Made by a program: the position numbers and the translations under genes | Notes under the pieces: model-generated | What the model was told of the DNA's origin: nothing | Seen by the model: the letters and a program-made list of their open reading frames with translations, nothing else | Database searches by the model: none | Shown here: positions 6,766 through 14,608 of the stretch, in pieces | How the letters are laid out: every line of letters begins with the position of its first letter | Position numbering within the stretch: the stretch's first letter is position 1 | NCBI GenBank assembly: GCA_016295355.1 | Contig: JAEDLK010000002.1 | Location: forward strand, 36,959-100,958 | From: Clostridiaceae bacterium | GTDB taxonomy: Bacteria; Bacillota; Clostridia; Oscillospirales; Acutalibacteraceae | Reading direction: 5' to 3' | Length of the DNA stretch: 64,000 nt

Positions 6766-7956
6766 ATGAGTTTAAGCAATACGCCTTCTGGCGAAAGAAC
6801 ACACATTGCATTTTTCGGAAAGAGAAATGCCGGCAAATCAAGTCTTGTCAATGCCGTTACGGGTCAGAATTTAAGTATTGTATCAGAGGTGTTAGGTACA
6901 ACCACAGATCCCGTTAAGAAAGCCATGGAAATATTACCTCTCGGCCCGGTTGTTATCATTGATACTCCCGGATTTGATGACGAGGGACTGCTGGGTGAAA
7001 AAAGAATTGTAAAAACCAAGGAAATCCTTGCCAAAACCGATATTGCCGTTTTGGTTGTTGATGCCAATTGCGGTGTTTCAAAGCAGGATAAAGATTTTGT
7101 TAAACTCCTGAAGGAAAAGAAATTGCCCTTTGTCATTGCCTATACCAAAGCAGATCTTTGCAACAAGGATTTTCCTACAGAGAAGAACGAAGTGATGACA
7201 AGTTCAGTAAATCATATCGGCATATACGAACTAAAGGAAATGCTTGCCCATATCATCAGCGAAACCAAGCCGGAAAAATACATTCTTTCCGATTTGTTTG
7301 AAAAAGGAGATATTGTTGTTCTGGTTACTCCGATTGATTCGGCCGCTCCAAAAGGCAGATTGATATTGCCTCAACAGCAGACTCTCAGAGAAGTGCTTGA
7401 TTTTAACGGAATTGCCGTAACCTGTCAGACAAGTGAACTAAAAGAAACTTTAGATAAACTTGCCGTGAAACCGAAGCTTGTCGTTACGGACTCGCAAGAC
7501 TTTGAAAAAGTTGCGGAAATAACTCCCAAAGATATCCCGCTTACTTCCTTCTCTCTGTTATTTGCAAGATACAAGGGTACTCTTTCGAGCCTGATATCAA
7601 ATGTAAATGCACTTGATACCATTAAAGACGGCGACAAAATTTTAATTTCCGAGGGTTGCACTCATCATAGACAGTGTGAAGATATCGGCACGGTGAAAAT
7701 TCCTGCGTGGATAGAACAATATACCGGTGTTAAACCGATTTATTCTTTTACTTCGGGAGGAGAATTTCCCGATGATTTATCCGAGTATTCTTTGATCGTT
7801 CACTGCGGCGGATGTATGCTTAATCAAAAAGAAATGCAAAGCAGAATTGATAAAGCAGCCATCAACCATATCCCCATGGTCAATTACGGAGCGTTGATTG
7901 CAAAAATTCACGGCATTTTTGATCGGGCAACAAAAGTACTGCTGAAAAATCAATAA
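6766..7956 (+). CDS. hydF: HydF-type GTPase, iron-sulfur scaffold
   Basis: This 396-residue protein has a TrmE-Era-like GTPase domain: P-loop G18-KRNAGKS, DTPG at 66-69 and a TKAD base-recognition motif. A dimerisation domain and a C-terminal cluster-binding domain follow, with C298-x-H300, 45 residues, then H346-C347-x2-C350. This is exactly the CxH...HCxxC signature of HydF, the scaffold that carries the di-iron precursor of the [FeFe]-hydrogenase H-cluster. RBS AGGAGAAG. It is the last gene of the crp-importer-HydE-like operon. No hydG or hydrogenase gene is in the window, so its client is unknown. Confidence 0.92.
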   Translation: MSLSNTPSGERTHIAFFGKRNAGKSSLVNAVTGQNLSIVSEVLGTTTDPVKKAMEILPLGPVVIIDTPGFDDEGLLGEKRIVKTKEILAKTDIAVLVVDANCGVSKQDKDFVKLLKEKKLPFVIAYTKADLCNKDFPTEKNEVMTSSVNHIGIYELKEMLAHIISETKPEKYILSDLFEKGDIVVLVTPIDSAAPKGRLILPQQQTLREVLDFNGIAVTCQTSELKETLDKLAVKPKLVVTDSQDFEKVAEITPKDIPLTSFSLLFARYKGTLSSLISNVNALDTIKDGDKILISEGCTHHRQCEDIGTVKIPAWIEQYTGVKPIYSFTSGGEFPDDLSEYSLIVHCGGCMLNQKEMQSRIDKAAINHIPMVNYGALIAKIHGIFDRATKVLLKNQ

Positions 7957-8043
7957 AAGGAATATTGGATATAAAAAAGTAAGGGAGTGCTTTTTAAGAT
8001 AACTGTAATGCCACTGCCCCTAACCCCCAATCCTTTTAACAAC

Positions 8044-8226
8044 TTATCTTTTATCACCATATTCTATTTTTTTCGTCTTTTCTTTGACCGCCCTAATACG
8101 TAGATCATCTACATCCTCAATAGGTTTTTCTTCGCTTGAAAACAGTGTTCTTGCTTTGTTAGGGTAATTGATCAGTAATCTCCGAAGGAAATCATCAAGT
8201 TTCAAAATTCGTTTTTGATCTTTCAT
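8044..8226 (-). CDS. Small basic hypothetical protein
   Basis: A 60-residue protein rich in Lys, Arg and Asp, predicted helical at the start (KRILKLDDFLRRLLIN), without signal peptide or cysteines. I do not recognise it. It appears to be a self-contained unit: a minus-strand promoter (TTGTCT, 17 bp, TACAAT at 8252-8280), a weak AAGGGC ribosome site, and a G/C-rich hairpin with T-run between its stop and hydF (about 7970-8020). The gene points toward hydF. Confidence 0.5.
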   Translation of the reverse strand: MKDQKRILKLDDFLRRLLINYPNKARTLFSSEEKPIEDVDDLRIRAVKEKTKKIEYGDKR

Positions 8227-8312
8227 AAGTTTTTGCCCTTATTGTGAGATCATTGTATCAAAAAGAGCAGCCAAAGACAAATGTGTGAGAGAAATATACC
8301 CGACATAGAGAA

Positions 8313-8358
8313 AACCCGGTAGAATCGCATCTCCTGCGAATCTATCGGGTTACTTTTT
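8313..8358. terminator. Bidirectional terminator between hydF side and rubredoxin
   Basis: A 17-bp imperfect stem (AACCCGGTAGAATCGCA / TGCGAATCTATCGGGTT) is followed by ACTTTTTTCC on the plus strand and a shorter T-run on the minus strand. It most likely ends the flavodiiron-rubredoxin transcript coming from the right. Confidence 0.7.
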
Positions 8359-8442
8359 TCCGGTTTTGTTCGTGTATTCTATGTTATTTTGAAACGATCC
8401 TTTAGAACACACAGCGAATGATCGGCTTTTCTTGTTTCCGGC

Positions 8443-8598
8443 TTATTCTGCCGAGAACATATCCTTGCCTACACCGCACAGGGGGCAAACGAAATCTTCG
8501 GGAAGATCTTCGAACTTGGTGCCGGGAGCAATGCCGTTTTCCGGATCGCCCAAGACCTCATCGTAAGTCCAACCGCAAGCATCACAAACATATTTCAT
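8443..8598 (-). CDS. Rubredoxin
   Basis: A 51-residue one-iron electron carrier. Both rubredoxin cysteine knuckles are present (YVCDACGW near the start, FVCPLCG near the end), with the usual DPENGIAPGTKFEDLPEDF loop between them. Strong ribosome site AAAGGAGAAACC. It lies 17 bp downstream of the flavodiiron gene in the same direction. It likely carries electrons for oxygen or peroxide reduction, for example to rubrerythrin or desulfoferrodoxin. Confidence 0.93.
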   Translation of the reverse strand: MKYVCDACGWTYDEVLGDPENGIAPGTKFEDLPEDFVCPLCGVGKDMFSAE

Positions 8599-8615
8599 AA
8601 CGGTTTCTCCTTTCT

Positions 8616-10409
8616 TTAGTGTTGAATCGGCTCAAAATCGGCCGCTCCGTGTTTGCAAAGCGGGCAAACAAAATCCTCGGGCAGTTCATCTCCTTCATAG
8701 ACATAACCGCAGACTTTGCACACCCAGCCCTTTTTCCCTTCGGTTTGGGGCTTCGGTTTTACATGTTCCTGATAATAGGTGTAGGTCATGGTTTCTTTAT
8801 CTGCAATCACGCGCGCCTCGGTAACCGAACAAATAAACATACCGTGGGTATTGAGATCGACATACTGTTCCACTTTGAGTGAGAGGAAGGCGTTGATATA
8901 TTTGGGCAGGAAAACGAGTCCGTTATCGGCGCGCAGAGGCGAACAGCCGGCAAATTTGTCGACCGTGCGACCGCTCTGAAAACCGAAGGTCTCGAAGACC
9001 TTAAACGGAGCCTCCACCGAGAGGCAGTTGACATTCATGACACCGGTTTGTTTGATGACATGATGCGAATAGTTTTGCTTATTGATGCAAACCGCCACGC
9101 GATTGGGAGAATCCGATACCTGTGAAACGGTGTTGACAATGAGTCCGTTGTCCTTTTTGCCGTCATTTGAGGTGACCACATAAAGACCGTATCCGATCTT
9201 AAAGAGCGCTGATAAATCATTTTTGTTAGCGGTTTCGCCGTTTTGTGCCACATATTCCTGGCAGAGTTCGGCGGCGAGATCTTGAATTTGCTGTTTGCTT
9301 TGCTCGTTCAAAGCCGAGGTGATACGCACCACCGGCTCGATAAAGGTGAGGTTTTGGCAACCTTCAAGCATGGCTTTCATGGTCTTGGCAGCCATCGGAG
9401 CCCACGAACCATTTTCGATAAGGGCCACGGTCTTATTTTTGAAGCCGCGCTCGGTTAAGTGATGGATAAACTCCCTCATGAAGGGGAAAATATCGGCATT
9501 ATAGGTGGTTGTGGCCAGCACGATTTTACCGTAACGGAAAGCATCTTCGACCGCTTCGGCCATATCGTCACGGGCGAGATCGGTCACAGCAACCTTGGGG
9601 CACCCCTTGGCTTTGAGTTGCTCTGCAAGCATTTCGACCGCTTTCTTGGTGTTGCCGTAAACGGAAGTATAGGCAATCACAATGCCTTCGCTTTCAGTGC
9701 CGTAGGTCGACCACGTTTGATAGAGGTCGAGATAATAGCCGAGATTTTCGGTTAACACGGGACCGTGCAGGGGGCAGATTGTTTCAATCGCAAGGCCGGC
9801 CGCTTTTTTGAGAAGCGCCTGCGCCTGGGCACCGTATTTACCCACAATTCCGAAATAGTAACGGCGCGCTTCGCAGGCCCAGTCTTCCTCAACATCAAGG
9901 GCGCCGAACTTACCGAAGGCGTCGGCCGAGAAAAGGACTTTATCGGTGCTGTCATAGGTCACGATAACCTCCGGCCAATGTACCATCGGAGCCGTGACAA
10001 AGGTTAGGGTATGTTTCCCCAGGCAGAGAGTATCTCCTTCCCCAACCACGATGCAACGCTGTGAAAAGTCGGTGCCGAAAAAGTTTTTCATCATGACAAA
10101 GGCCTTGGCCGAAGAAACCAAGATAGCTTCCGGATAGGCCGCCATAAACTGGGTGATGTTGGCCGAGTGGTCGGGTTCCATGTGTTGCACAATGAGATAG
10201 TCAGGCTTGCGGCCGCCTAACACGCCGGCCAAATTATCAAGCCATTCGTGGGTAAAACGACGGTCAACCGTATCCATGACGGCAACCTTGTCATCTAGAA
10301 CCACATAGGAATTGTAAGCCATACCGTTCGGTACAGTATATTGACCTTCAAAGAGGTCGATTTCATGATCGTTCACGCCTACATAGCGTATGTCTTTGGT
10401 AATCGTCAT
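8616..10409 (-). CDS. Flavodiiron protein fused to flavin reductase and rubredoxin
   Basis: The 597-residue, four-domain cytoplasmic enzyme reduces oxygen to water or nitric oxide to nitrous oxide. Domains: a metallo-beta-lactamase-like di-iron domain (about 1-250; ligands in H76-M-E78-P-D80-H81); a flavodoxin domain (about 255-395, YTSVYGNTKKA FMN loop); a flavin reductase-like domain (about 405-545); and a C-terminal rubredoxin (C564, C567, C582, C585). The last two domains correspond to the separate high-molecular-weight rubredoxin (Hrb) that donates electrons to FprA in Moorella, so the fusion should take electrons from NAD(P)H directly. It is followed by a free rubredoxin gene. Confidence 0.93.
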   Translation of the reverse strand: MTITKDIRYVGVNDHEIDLFEGQYTVPNGMAYNSYVVLDDKVAVMDTVDRRFTHEWLDNLAGVLGGRKPDYLIVQHMEPDHSANITQFMAAYPEAILVSSAKAFVMMKNFFGTDFSQRCIVVGEGDTLCLGKHTLTFVTAPMVHWPEVIVTYDSTDKVLFSADAFGKFGALDVEEDWACEARRYYFGIVGKYGAQAQALLKKAAGLAIETICPLHGPVLTENLGYYLDLYQTWSTYGTESEGIVIAYTSVYGNTKKAVEMLAEQLKAKGCPKVAVTDLARDDMAEAVEDAFRYGKIVLATTTYNADIFPFMREFIHHLTERGFKNKTVALIENGSWAPMAAKTMKAMLEGCQNLTFIEPVVRITSALNEQSKQQIQDLAAELCQEYVAQNGETANKNDLSALFKIGYGLYVVTSNDGKKDNGLIVNTVSQVSDSPNRVAVCINKQNYSHHVIKQTGVMNVNCLSVEAPFKVFETFGFQSGRTVDKFAGCSPLRADNGLVFLPKYINAFLSLKVEQYVDLNTHGMFICSVTEARVIADKETMTYTYYQEHVKPKPQTEGKKGWVCKVCGYVYEGDELPEDFVCPLCKHGAADFEPIQH

Positions 10410-10444
10410 AAATATGGTTCCTTTCGATCGATTTTTACCTTTTT

Positions 10445-10473
10445 AGTATATCACGCTTTTGCGAAAAGAGCAA
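10445..10473 (-). promoter_or_regulatory. Promoter of the flavodiiron-rubredoxin operon
   Basis: On the minus strand TTGCTC, 17 bp, TATACT; about 35 bp upstream of the flavodiiron start. Confidence 0.65.
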
Positions 10474-10782
10474 GGGCAACATGAGAGGCTTGTCGAAAAT
10501 TCTATTCTGACCCGGAAAACGTCAAACAGTACGAAGCGTGGAAAACCGAGAGAGATGTAAAAAAACAAAAAGGCGTAACGAGAATTGGGGTAACCATTTT
10601 GCGGTGGCATCTTTGTTTCACTTTCAAACGATTCCTTTTATGCTATGCAGACCCCATAGACCTTTGATTAAACATTTCATACGCAACACACAAAAGGGCT
10701 CTACAGCGACCGTTCCTTGGTTACCGTAGAGCCTGTTTTCGTTAAATGGTATAGGATAACCCTTGTAAACAGGGGCTTCTGC
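10474..10782. other. Intergenic stretch with one hairpin, no gene
   Basis: No gene seen. A hairpin GGCTCTAC/GTAGAGCC (10697-10733) with a 21-base loop is followed by TGTTTTCG on the plus strand and CTTTTG on the minus strand. It is a possible terminator in either direction. Confidence 0.5.
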
Positions 10783-10832
10783 AAAAAAACGGGCACCCGC
10801 TTCGATACGCATTGTATCAAAACGGATGTCCC
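10783..10832 (-). terminator. Terminator of the tRNA-Ser transcript
   Basis: A long hairpin on the minus strand (GGGACATCCGTTTTGATAC / GTATCGAAGCGGGTGCCC with a few mismatches) followed by GTTTTTTT, directly after the tRNA 3' end. Confidence 0.85.
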
Positions 10833-10836
10833 GTTA

Positions 10837-10928
10837 TGGCGGAGAGAAGGGGATTCGAACCCCTGAACGGGTATTAGCCGTTACACGATTTCCAGTCGTG
10901 CGCCTTAGACCAGCTCAGCCATCTCTCC
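10837..10928 (-). tRNA. tRNA-Ser (anticodon GGA)
   Basis: Class II tRNA with a long variable arm. The acceptor stem GGAGAGA pairs with TCTCTCC, the discriminator is G and CCA is encoded. The anticodon arm CACGA-CTGGAAA-TCGTG gives GGA, which reads UCC/UCU. The T-arm is GGGGTTCGAATCCCC. It is downstream of ileS on the same strand. Confidence 0.97.
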
Positions 10929-11011
10929 AAATCAGTATTTTTCTAACGACTTGACCATTATATCCTACTGCTCTCTAAAAGTCAAGGGATTTTTTACCGT
11001 ATTGCACGGCT

Positions 11012-11061
11012 TTTTCCGGACGCCTTCCGCACTGCCCGTTGGCTTGGAAAGCGTCCGGATG
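11012..11061 (-). other. Hairpin just after ileS
   Basis: Inverted repeat CCGGACGCCTTCC / GGAAAGCGTCCGG directly after the ileS stop. No T-run follows on the minus strand, so it may be a processing or stability hairpin rather than a classic terminator. Confidence 0.5.
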
Positions 11062-11068
11062 AATATTC

Positions 11069-14000
11069 TTATACTTTTTTGACACTTAACAGGGTCTTAA
11101 CACCGTTAATATCCCATTCCTTAGCGTAAGCGTCCTCTCCGGCCGGGCCGATGGTCAAAGTTTCACCGAGAGTTTCGGCCAAAATCAACGCCCGATTCTT
11201 TTCGGCAGGCTGTGTCACAGCCTTATCACCGTCTAACGTGATAGTGATATGATCGGTCACACAGAAGTCGGCCTCTTTACGCATGGTTTGAATCTTACTG
11301 ATCAGTTCACGCACATAACCTTCCTCAATCAGTTCTTCTGTCAGCACCGTATCCAGCGTGACCGAAACGCCGTTATCGCTGACGGTGTAAAGTCCCTCTT
11401 TCTGGGCCGTTTCAATCAACAAATCATCGGCCGTCAACACCACTTGCCCATCGGCAAAGTCAAAGATCAGATGGCCGGTTTCATCCAAGGTTTTTTTAGC
11501 GGCAACGCCATCCAATCCGGTCAAAGCAGTGCGGATTTCACCGAGCTGTTTGCCGTATTTAGGCCCAACCGTACGCAACTGCGGCTTAAAGTTATAGCTG
11601 ACCAAATCGGTTTCGCCCTGCGTAAAGACAACCTCTCGCACATTTAGTTCATCCCGTACAATGGCAACACAGTAATCGTTCAACGGTGTGTCGCACTGCA
11701 CATACATGGTAGCAAGCGGCTGACGGTTTTTGCGATTGGCACCGTTACGAGCCGCCCGTCCCAACACAACAATCTGCAACACTCTCTTCATTTCGTCCTC
11801 AAGAGCCGTGTCAATCGCCTGCTCATCCACCGTCGGGAAATCGCACAAATGCACGCTTTCGGGGGCCGTTTTGTCAACCGAGCCAACCAAGTTACGGTAA
11901 ATGCTTTCAGCCATGAACGGAATCATGGGGGCGGCAACTTTAGCCGTGTTCACCAGCGCCGTATACAAGGTCATATAAGCCGCCACCTTATCGTCCGGCA
12001 TACCCGATACCCAGTACCGCTCTCGTCCGCGACGGACATACCAGTTACTTAATTCATCCACAAAATCCTGCAAGGCACGAGCTGCTTCGGGAATCCGATA
12101 CTGGCCAAGGTTGGTATCCACTGACTTAATCATGCTGTTCATACGGGACAACAGCCAACGATCCATGACCGAAAGCCGGCAATTCGACAGAGAATACTTT
12201 GTCGGATCAAATTCATCAATATTGGCATACAGAACATAAAAAGCGTAGGTATTCCAAAGCGTGCCCATAAACTTACGCTGACCCTCTACCACGGCTTTTC
12301 CGTAAAAACGATTGGGCAGCCAGGGGGCGGAATTCGTGTAGAAATACCAACGCACGGCATCGGCACCGTAGGTGGCCAAAGCCTCAAACGGATCGACAGC
12401 ATTCCCCTTGGATTTGCTCATTTTCTGACCCTTTTCATCCTGAACATGGCCCAGCACAATCACATGCTTATACGGAGCCCGGTTAAAGATAAGGGTTGAG
12501 ATAGCCAACAGAGAATAGAACCAGCCTCTTGTCTGATCAACAGCCTCGGAAATAAAGTCGGCCGGGAACTGGGCATGGAACAATTCTTCATTCTCAAAGG
12601 GATAATGATGTTGGGCAAACGGCATCGAGCCGGAGTCGAACCAACAGTCAATCACCTCGGGCACTCGCTTCATCACACCGCCGCACTCGGGGCAACGCAG
12701 GGTAACGGCATCAATATAAGGCCGGTGCAGTTCAATATCCTCCGGGCAATTATCCGACATTTCTTTCAGTTCGGCAATACTGCCCACGGCATGACGACAG
12801 CCGCAGTCACATTCCCAAATATTCAGCGGCGTACCCCAGTACCGGTTACGGGAAAGGCCCCAATCCTGTACATTCTCCAGCCAGTCGCCGAAACGACCCT
12901 TGCCAATGCTTTCGGGAATCCAATCAATGGTATTATTGTTGCGAATTAAATCATCCTTAACCGCCGTCATCTTGATAAACCAAGACTCTCTGGCGTAATA
13001 AATCAAAGGCGTGTCACAACGCCAGCAGAAGGGATAATCATGCTCAAACTTCGGAGCGGCAAACAACAGCTGACGGCTTTCCAGATCCTTCAGCACCAAC
13101 GGATCCGCATCTTTGACAAACAGGCCCGCAAACGGTGTTTCACTTGTCATGTGACCCTTGCCGTCTACAAACTGAACAAACGGCAAATCGTTGTCACGGC
13201 CGACGCGGGAGTCATCCTCACCGAAGGCCGGTGCGATATGTACGATGCCGGTACCGTCACTCATGGTAACATAGCCGTCGCAGGTGACAAAGTGAGCCTT
13301 TTTCTTCTGCTTATCGGCCACTTCCTTGGCGCAGGCATACAGCGGTTCATAGGAACGACCCTTTAAGTTCTCACCGATCATACGCTCCAACACGGTATAG
13401 GCCGGCTTATCCTCGCCGCCCAGTTCGCCAAGCACACGGTCGGCCAAAGCCTCGGCCAAATAGTAGGTATAGCCGTCGGCCGCCTTGACCTTCAAATAGG
13501 TTTCCTGCGGATTGACGCACAAGGCCGTGTTGGAAGGCAATGTCCACGGGGTGGTTGTCCAGGCCAGAAAATAAGCATCCTCATTGACCGCCTTAAAACG
13601 CACCACCGCCGACCGCTCCTTGACGCTCTTGTAGCCTTGAGCTACCTCGTGAGAGGACAACGGCGTCCCGCAACGGGGACAATACGGCACAATCTTAAAG
13701 CCCTTATATAAGAGTTTCTTTTCGTAAATCTTTTTCAGTGCCCACCATTCCGACTCGATATAATCGTTATCGTAGGTTACATACGGGTGATCCATATCAG
13801 CCCAAAAACCGACTGTACGGGAAAAATCTTCCCACATACCCTTGTACTGCCAAACACTTTCCTTGCAGTGCTTGATGAAATCCTCCAAGCCGTACTGCTC
13901 GATCTGCTCCTTGCCGTCAAGGCCGAGCTTCTTTTCAACCTCTAATTCGACCGGCAGACCGTGCGTATCCCATCCGGCCTTACGGGGTACCATACAGCCC

Positions 14001-14224
14001 TTCATGGTCTGATACCGAGGAATCATATCCTTAATGACACGGGTCAGCACATGGCCGATATGGGGCTTACCGTTGGCCGTCGGAGGGCCGTCATAAAACA
14101 CATAGGGCTTACCCTTTTTGCGGTCGTCGATGCTCTTTTCAAAGATACGGTTATCCTTCCAGTACTTTTCGACCTTTTTTTCTTCTTCCACAAAATTCAG
14201 GTTGGCGGATACACTGTTATACAT
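11069..14224 (-). CDS. ileS: Isoleucyl-tRNA synthetase
   Basis: This 1051-residue class I synthetase charges tRNA-Ile. The HIGH motif is in PPTANGKPHIGHVL near residue 50 and the KMSKS motif in QKMSKSKGNAVDPFEA. An editing (CP1) domain lies between them and a C-terminal anticodon-binding region follows. Cysteine pairs such as CPRCG and CPECG in the insertions are likely zinc knuckles. The length matches the longer eukaryote-like (type 2) IleRS class rather than the ~930-residue form. The start MYNSVSANLNF follows AAAGGGAGAGG; a 27-codon upstream extension lies in the T-box leader and is rejected. Confidence 0.97.
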   Translation of the reverse strand: MYNSVSANLNFVEEEKKVEKYWKDNRIFEKSIDDRKKGKPYVFYDGPPTANGKPHIGHVLTRVIKDMIPRYQTMKGCMVPRKAGWDTHGLPVELEVEKKLGLDGKEQIEQYGLEDFIKHCKESVWQYKGMWEDFSRTVGFWADMDHPYVTYDNDYIESEWWALKKIYEKKLLYKGFKIVPYCPRCGTPLSSHEVAQGYKSVKERSAVVRFKAVNEDAYFLAWTTTPWTLPSNTALCVNPQETYLKVKAADGYTYYLAEALADRVLGELGGEDKPAYTVLERMIGENLKGRSYEPLYACAKEVADKQKKKAHFVTCDGYVTMSDGTGIVHIAPAFGEDDSRVGRDNDLPFVQFVDGKGHMTSETPFAGLFVKDADPLVLKDLESRQLLFAAPKFEHDYPFCWRCDTPLIYYARESWFIKMTAVKDDLIRNNNTIDWIPESIGKGRFGDWLENVQDWGLSRNRYWGTPLNIWECDCGCRHAVGSIAELKEMSDNCPEDIELHRPYIDAVTLRCPECGGVMKRVPEVIDCWFDSGSMPFAQHHYPFENEELFHAQFPADFISEAVDQTRGWFYSLLAISTLIFNRAPYKHVIVLGHVQDEKGQKMSKSKGNAVDPFEALATYGADAVRWYFYTNSAPWLPNRFYGKAVVEGQRKFMGTLWNTYAFYVLYANIDEFDPTKYSLSNCRLSVMDRWLLSRMNSMIKSVDTNLGQYRIPEAARALQDFVDELSNWYVRRGRERYWVSGMPDDKVAAYMTLYTALVNTAKVAAPMIPFMAESIYRNLVGSVDKTAPESVHLCDFPTVDEQAIDTALEDEMKRVLQIVVLGRAARNGANRKNRQPLATMYVQCDTPLNDYCVAIVRDELNVREVVFTQGETDLVSYNFKPQLRTVGPKYGKQLGEIRTALTGLDGVAAKKTLDETGHLIFDFADGQVVLTADDLLIETAQKEGLYTVSDNGVSVTLDTVLTEELIEEGYVRELISKIQTMRKEADFCVTDHITITLDGDKAVTQPAEKNRALILAETLGETLTIGPAGEDAYAKEWDINGVKTLLSVKKV

Positions 14225-14516
14225 CGTTTTCCTCTCCCTTTTTGATAAAACAAAAAACGACCCCGTCCGATAATAGGACAAGAGCCGAAAACGACCTGCA
14301 ACCACCTATTACGGCATACTGACATATGCGGTTCCGCTAACGGGGAACATCCGGAGAAGCCTAAATCGCACAAGCGACCTCGACCCACGACTCAGGAGTG
14401 ATTTTCGCCTTTTTGCTACTGTCGCCGGTCTCACACCATCACCGGCTCGCTTTCATCTCACGCAAAGGGTACTCTCTCCGTCACAGTCTTTCAACGGGGG
14501 TATTTTGTTGTTCACA
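14225..14516 (-). promoter_or_regulatory. T-box leader of ileS with attenuator
   Basis: The ~290-nt leader on the minus strand is highly structured and ends in a terminator hairpin (14258-14287) followed by six T residues, just before the ileS ribosome site. Upstream is an AGGTGGTTGCA sequence (14297-14307) at the place of the T-box, which departs from canonical AGGGTGGNACCGCG. An ATC triplet (14400-14402) is a plausible isoleucine specifier. Uncharged tRNA-Ile would favour antitermination. The class is inferred from position and layout. Confidence 0.75.
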
Positions 14517-14522
14517 GTAAGT

Positions 14523-14550
14523 ATTATACCACGCCTTGTTAAAAAAGCAA
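14523..14550 (-). promoter_or_regulatory. Promoter of ileS
   Basis: Minus strand TTGCTT, 16 bp, TATAAT, directly upstream of the T-box leader. Confidence 0.8.
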
Positions 14551-14563
14551 GGTTTTCTTTACA

Positions 14564-14606
14564 AAGAGGCTGTTTTCACGATTATCGGCCGAAAAGCAGC
14601 CCCTTT
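14564..14606 (-). terminator. Terminator of the rfbA-glycosyltransferase operon
   Basis: On the minus strand a hairpin AAGGGGCTG/CAGCCTCTT with an inner TTTC/GAAA stem follows the last glycosyltransferase stop. It ends next to the ileS promoter. Confidence 0.65.
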
Positions 14607-14608
14607 TC

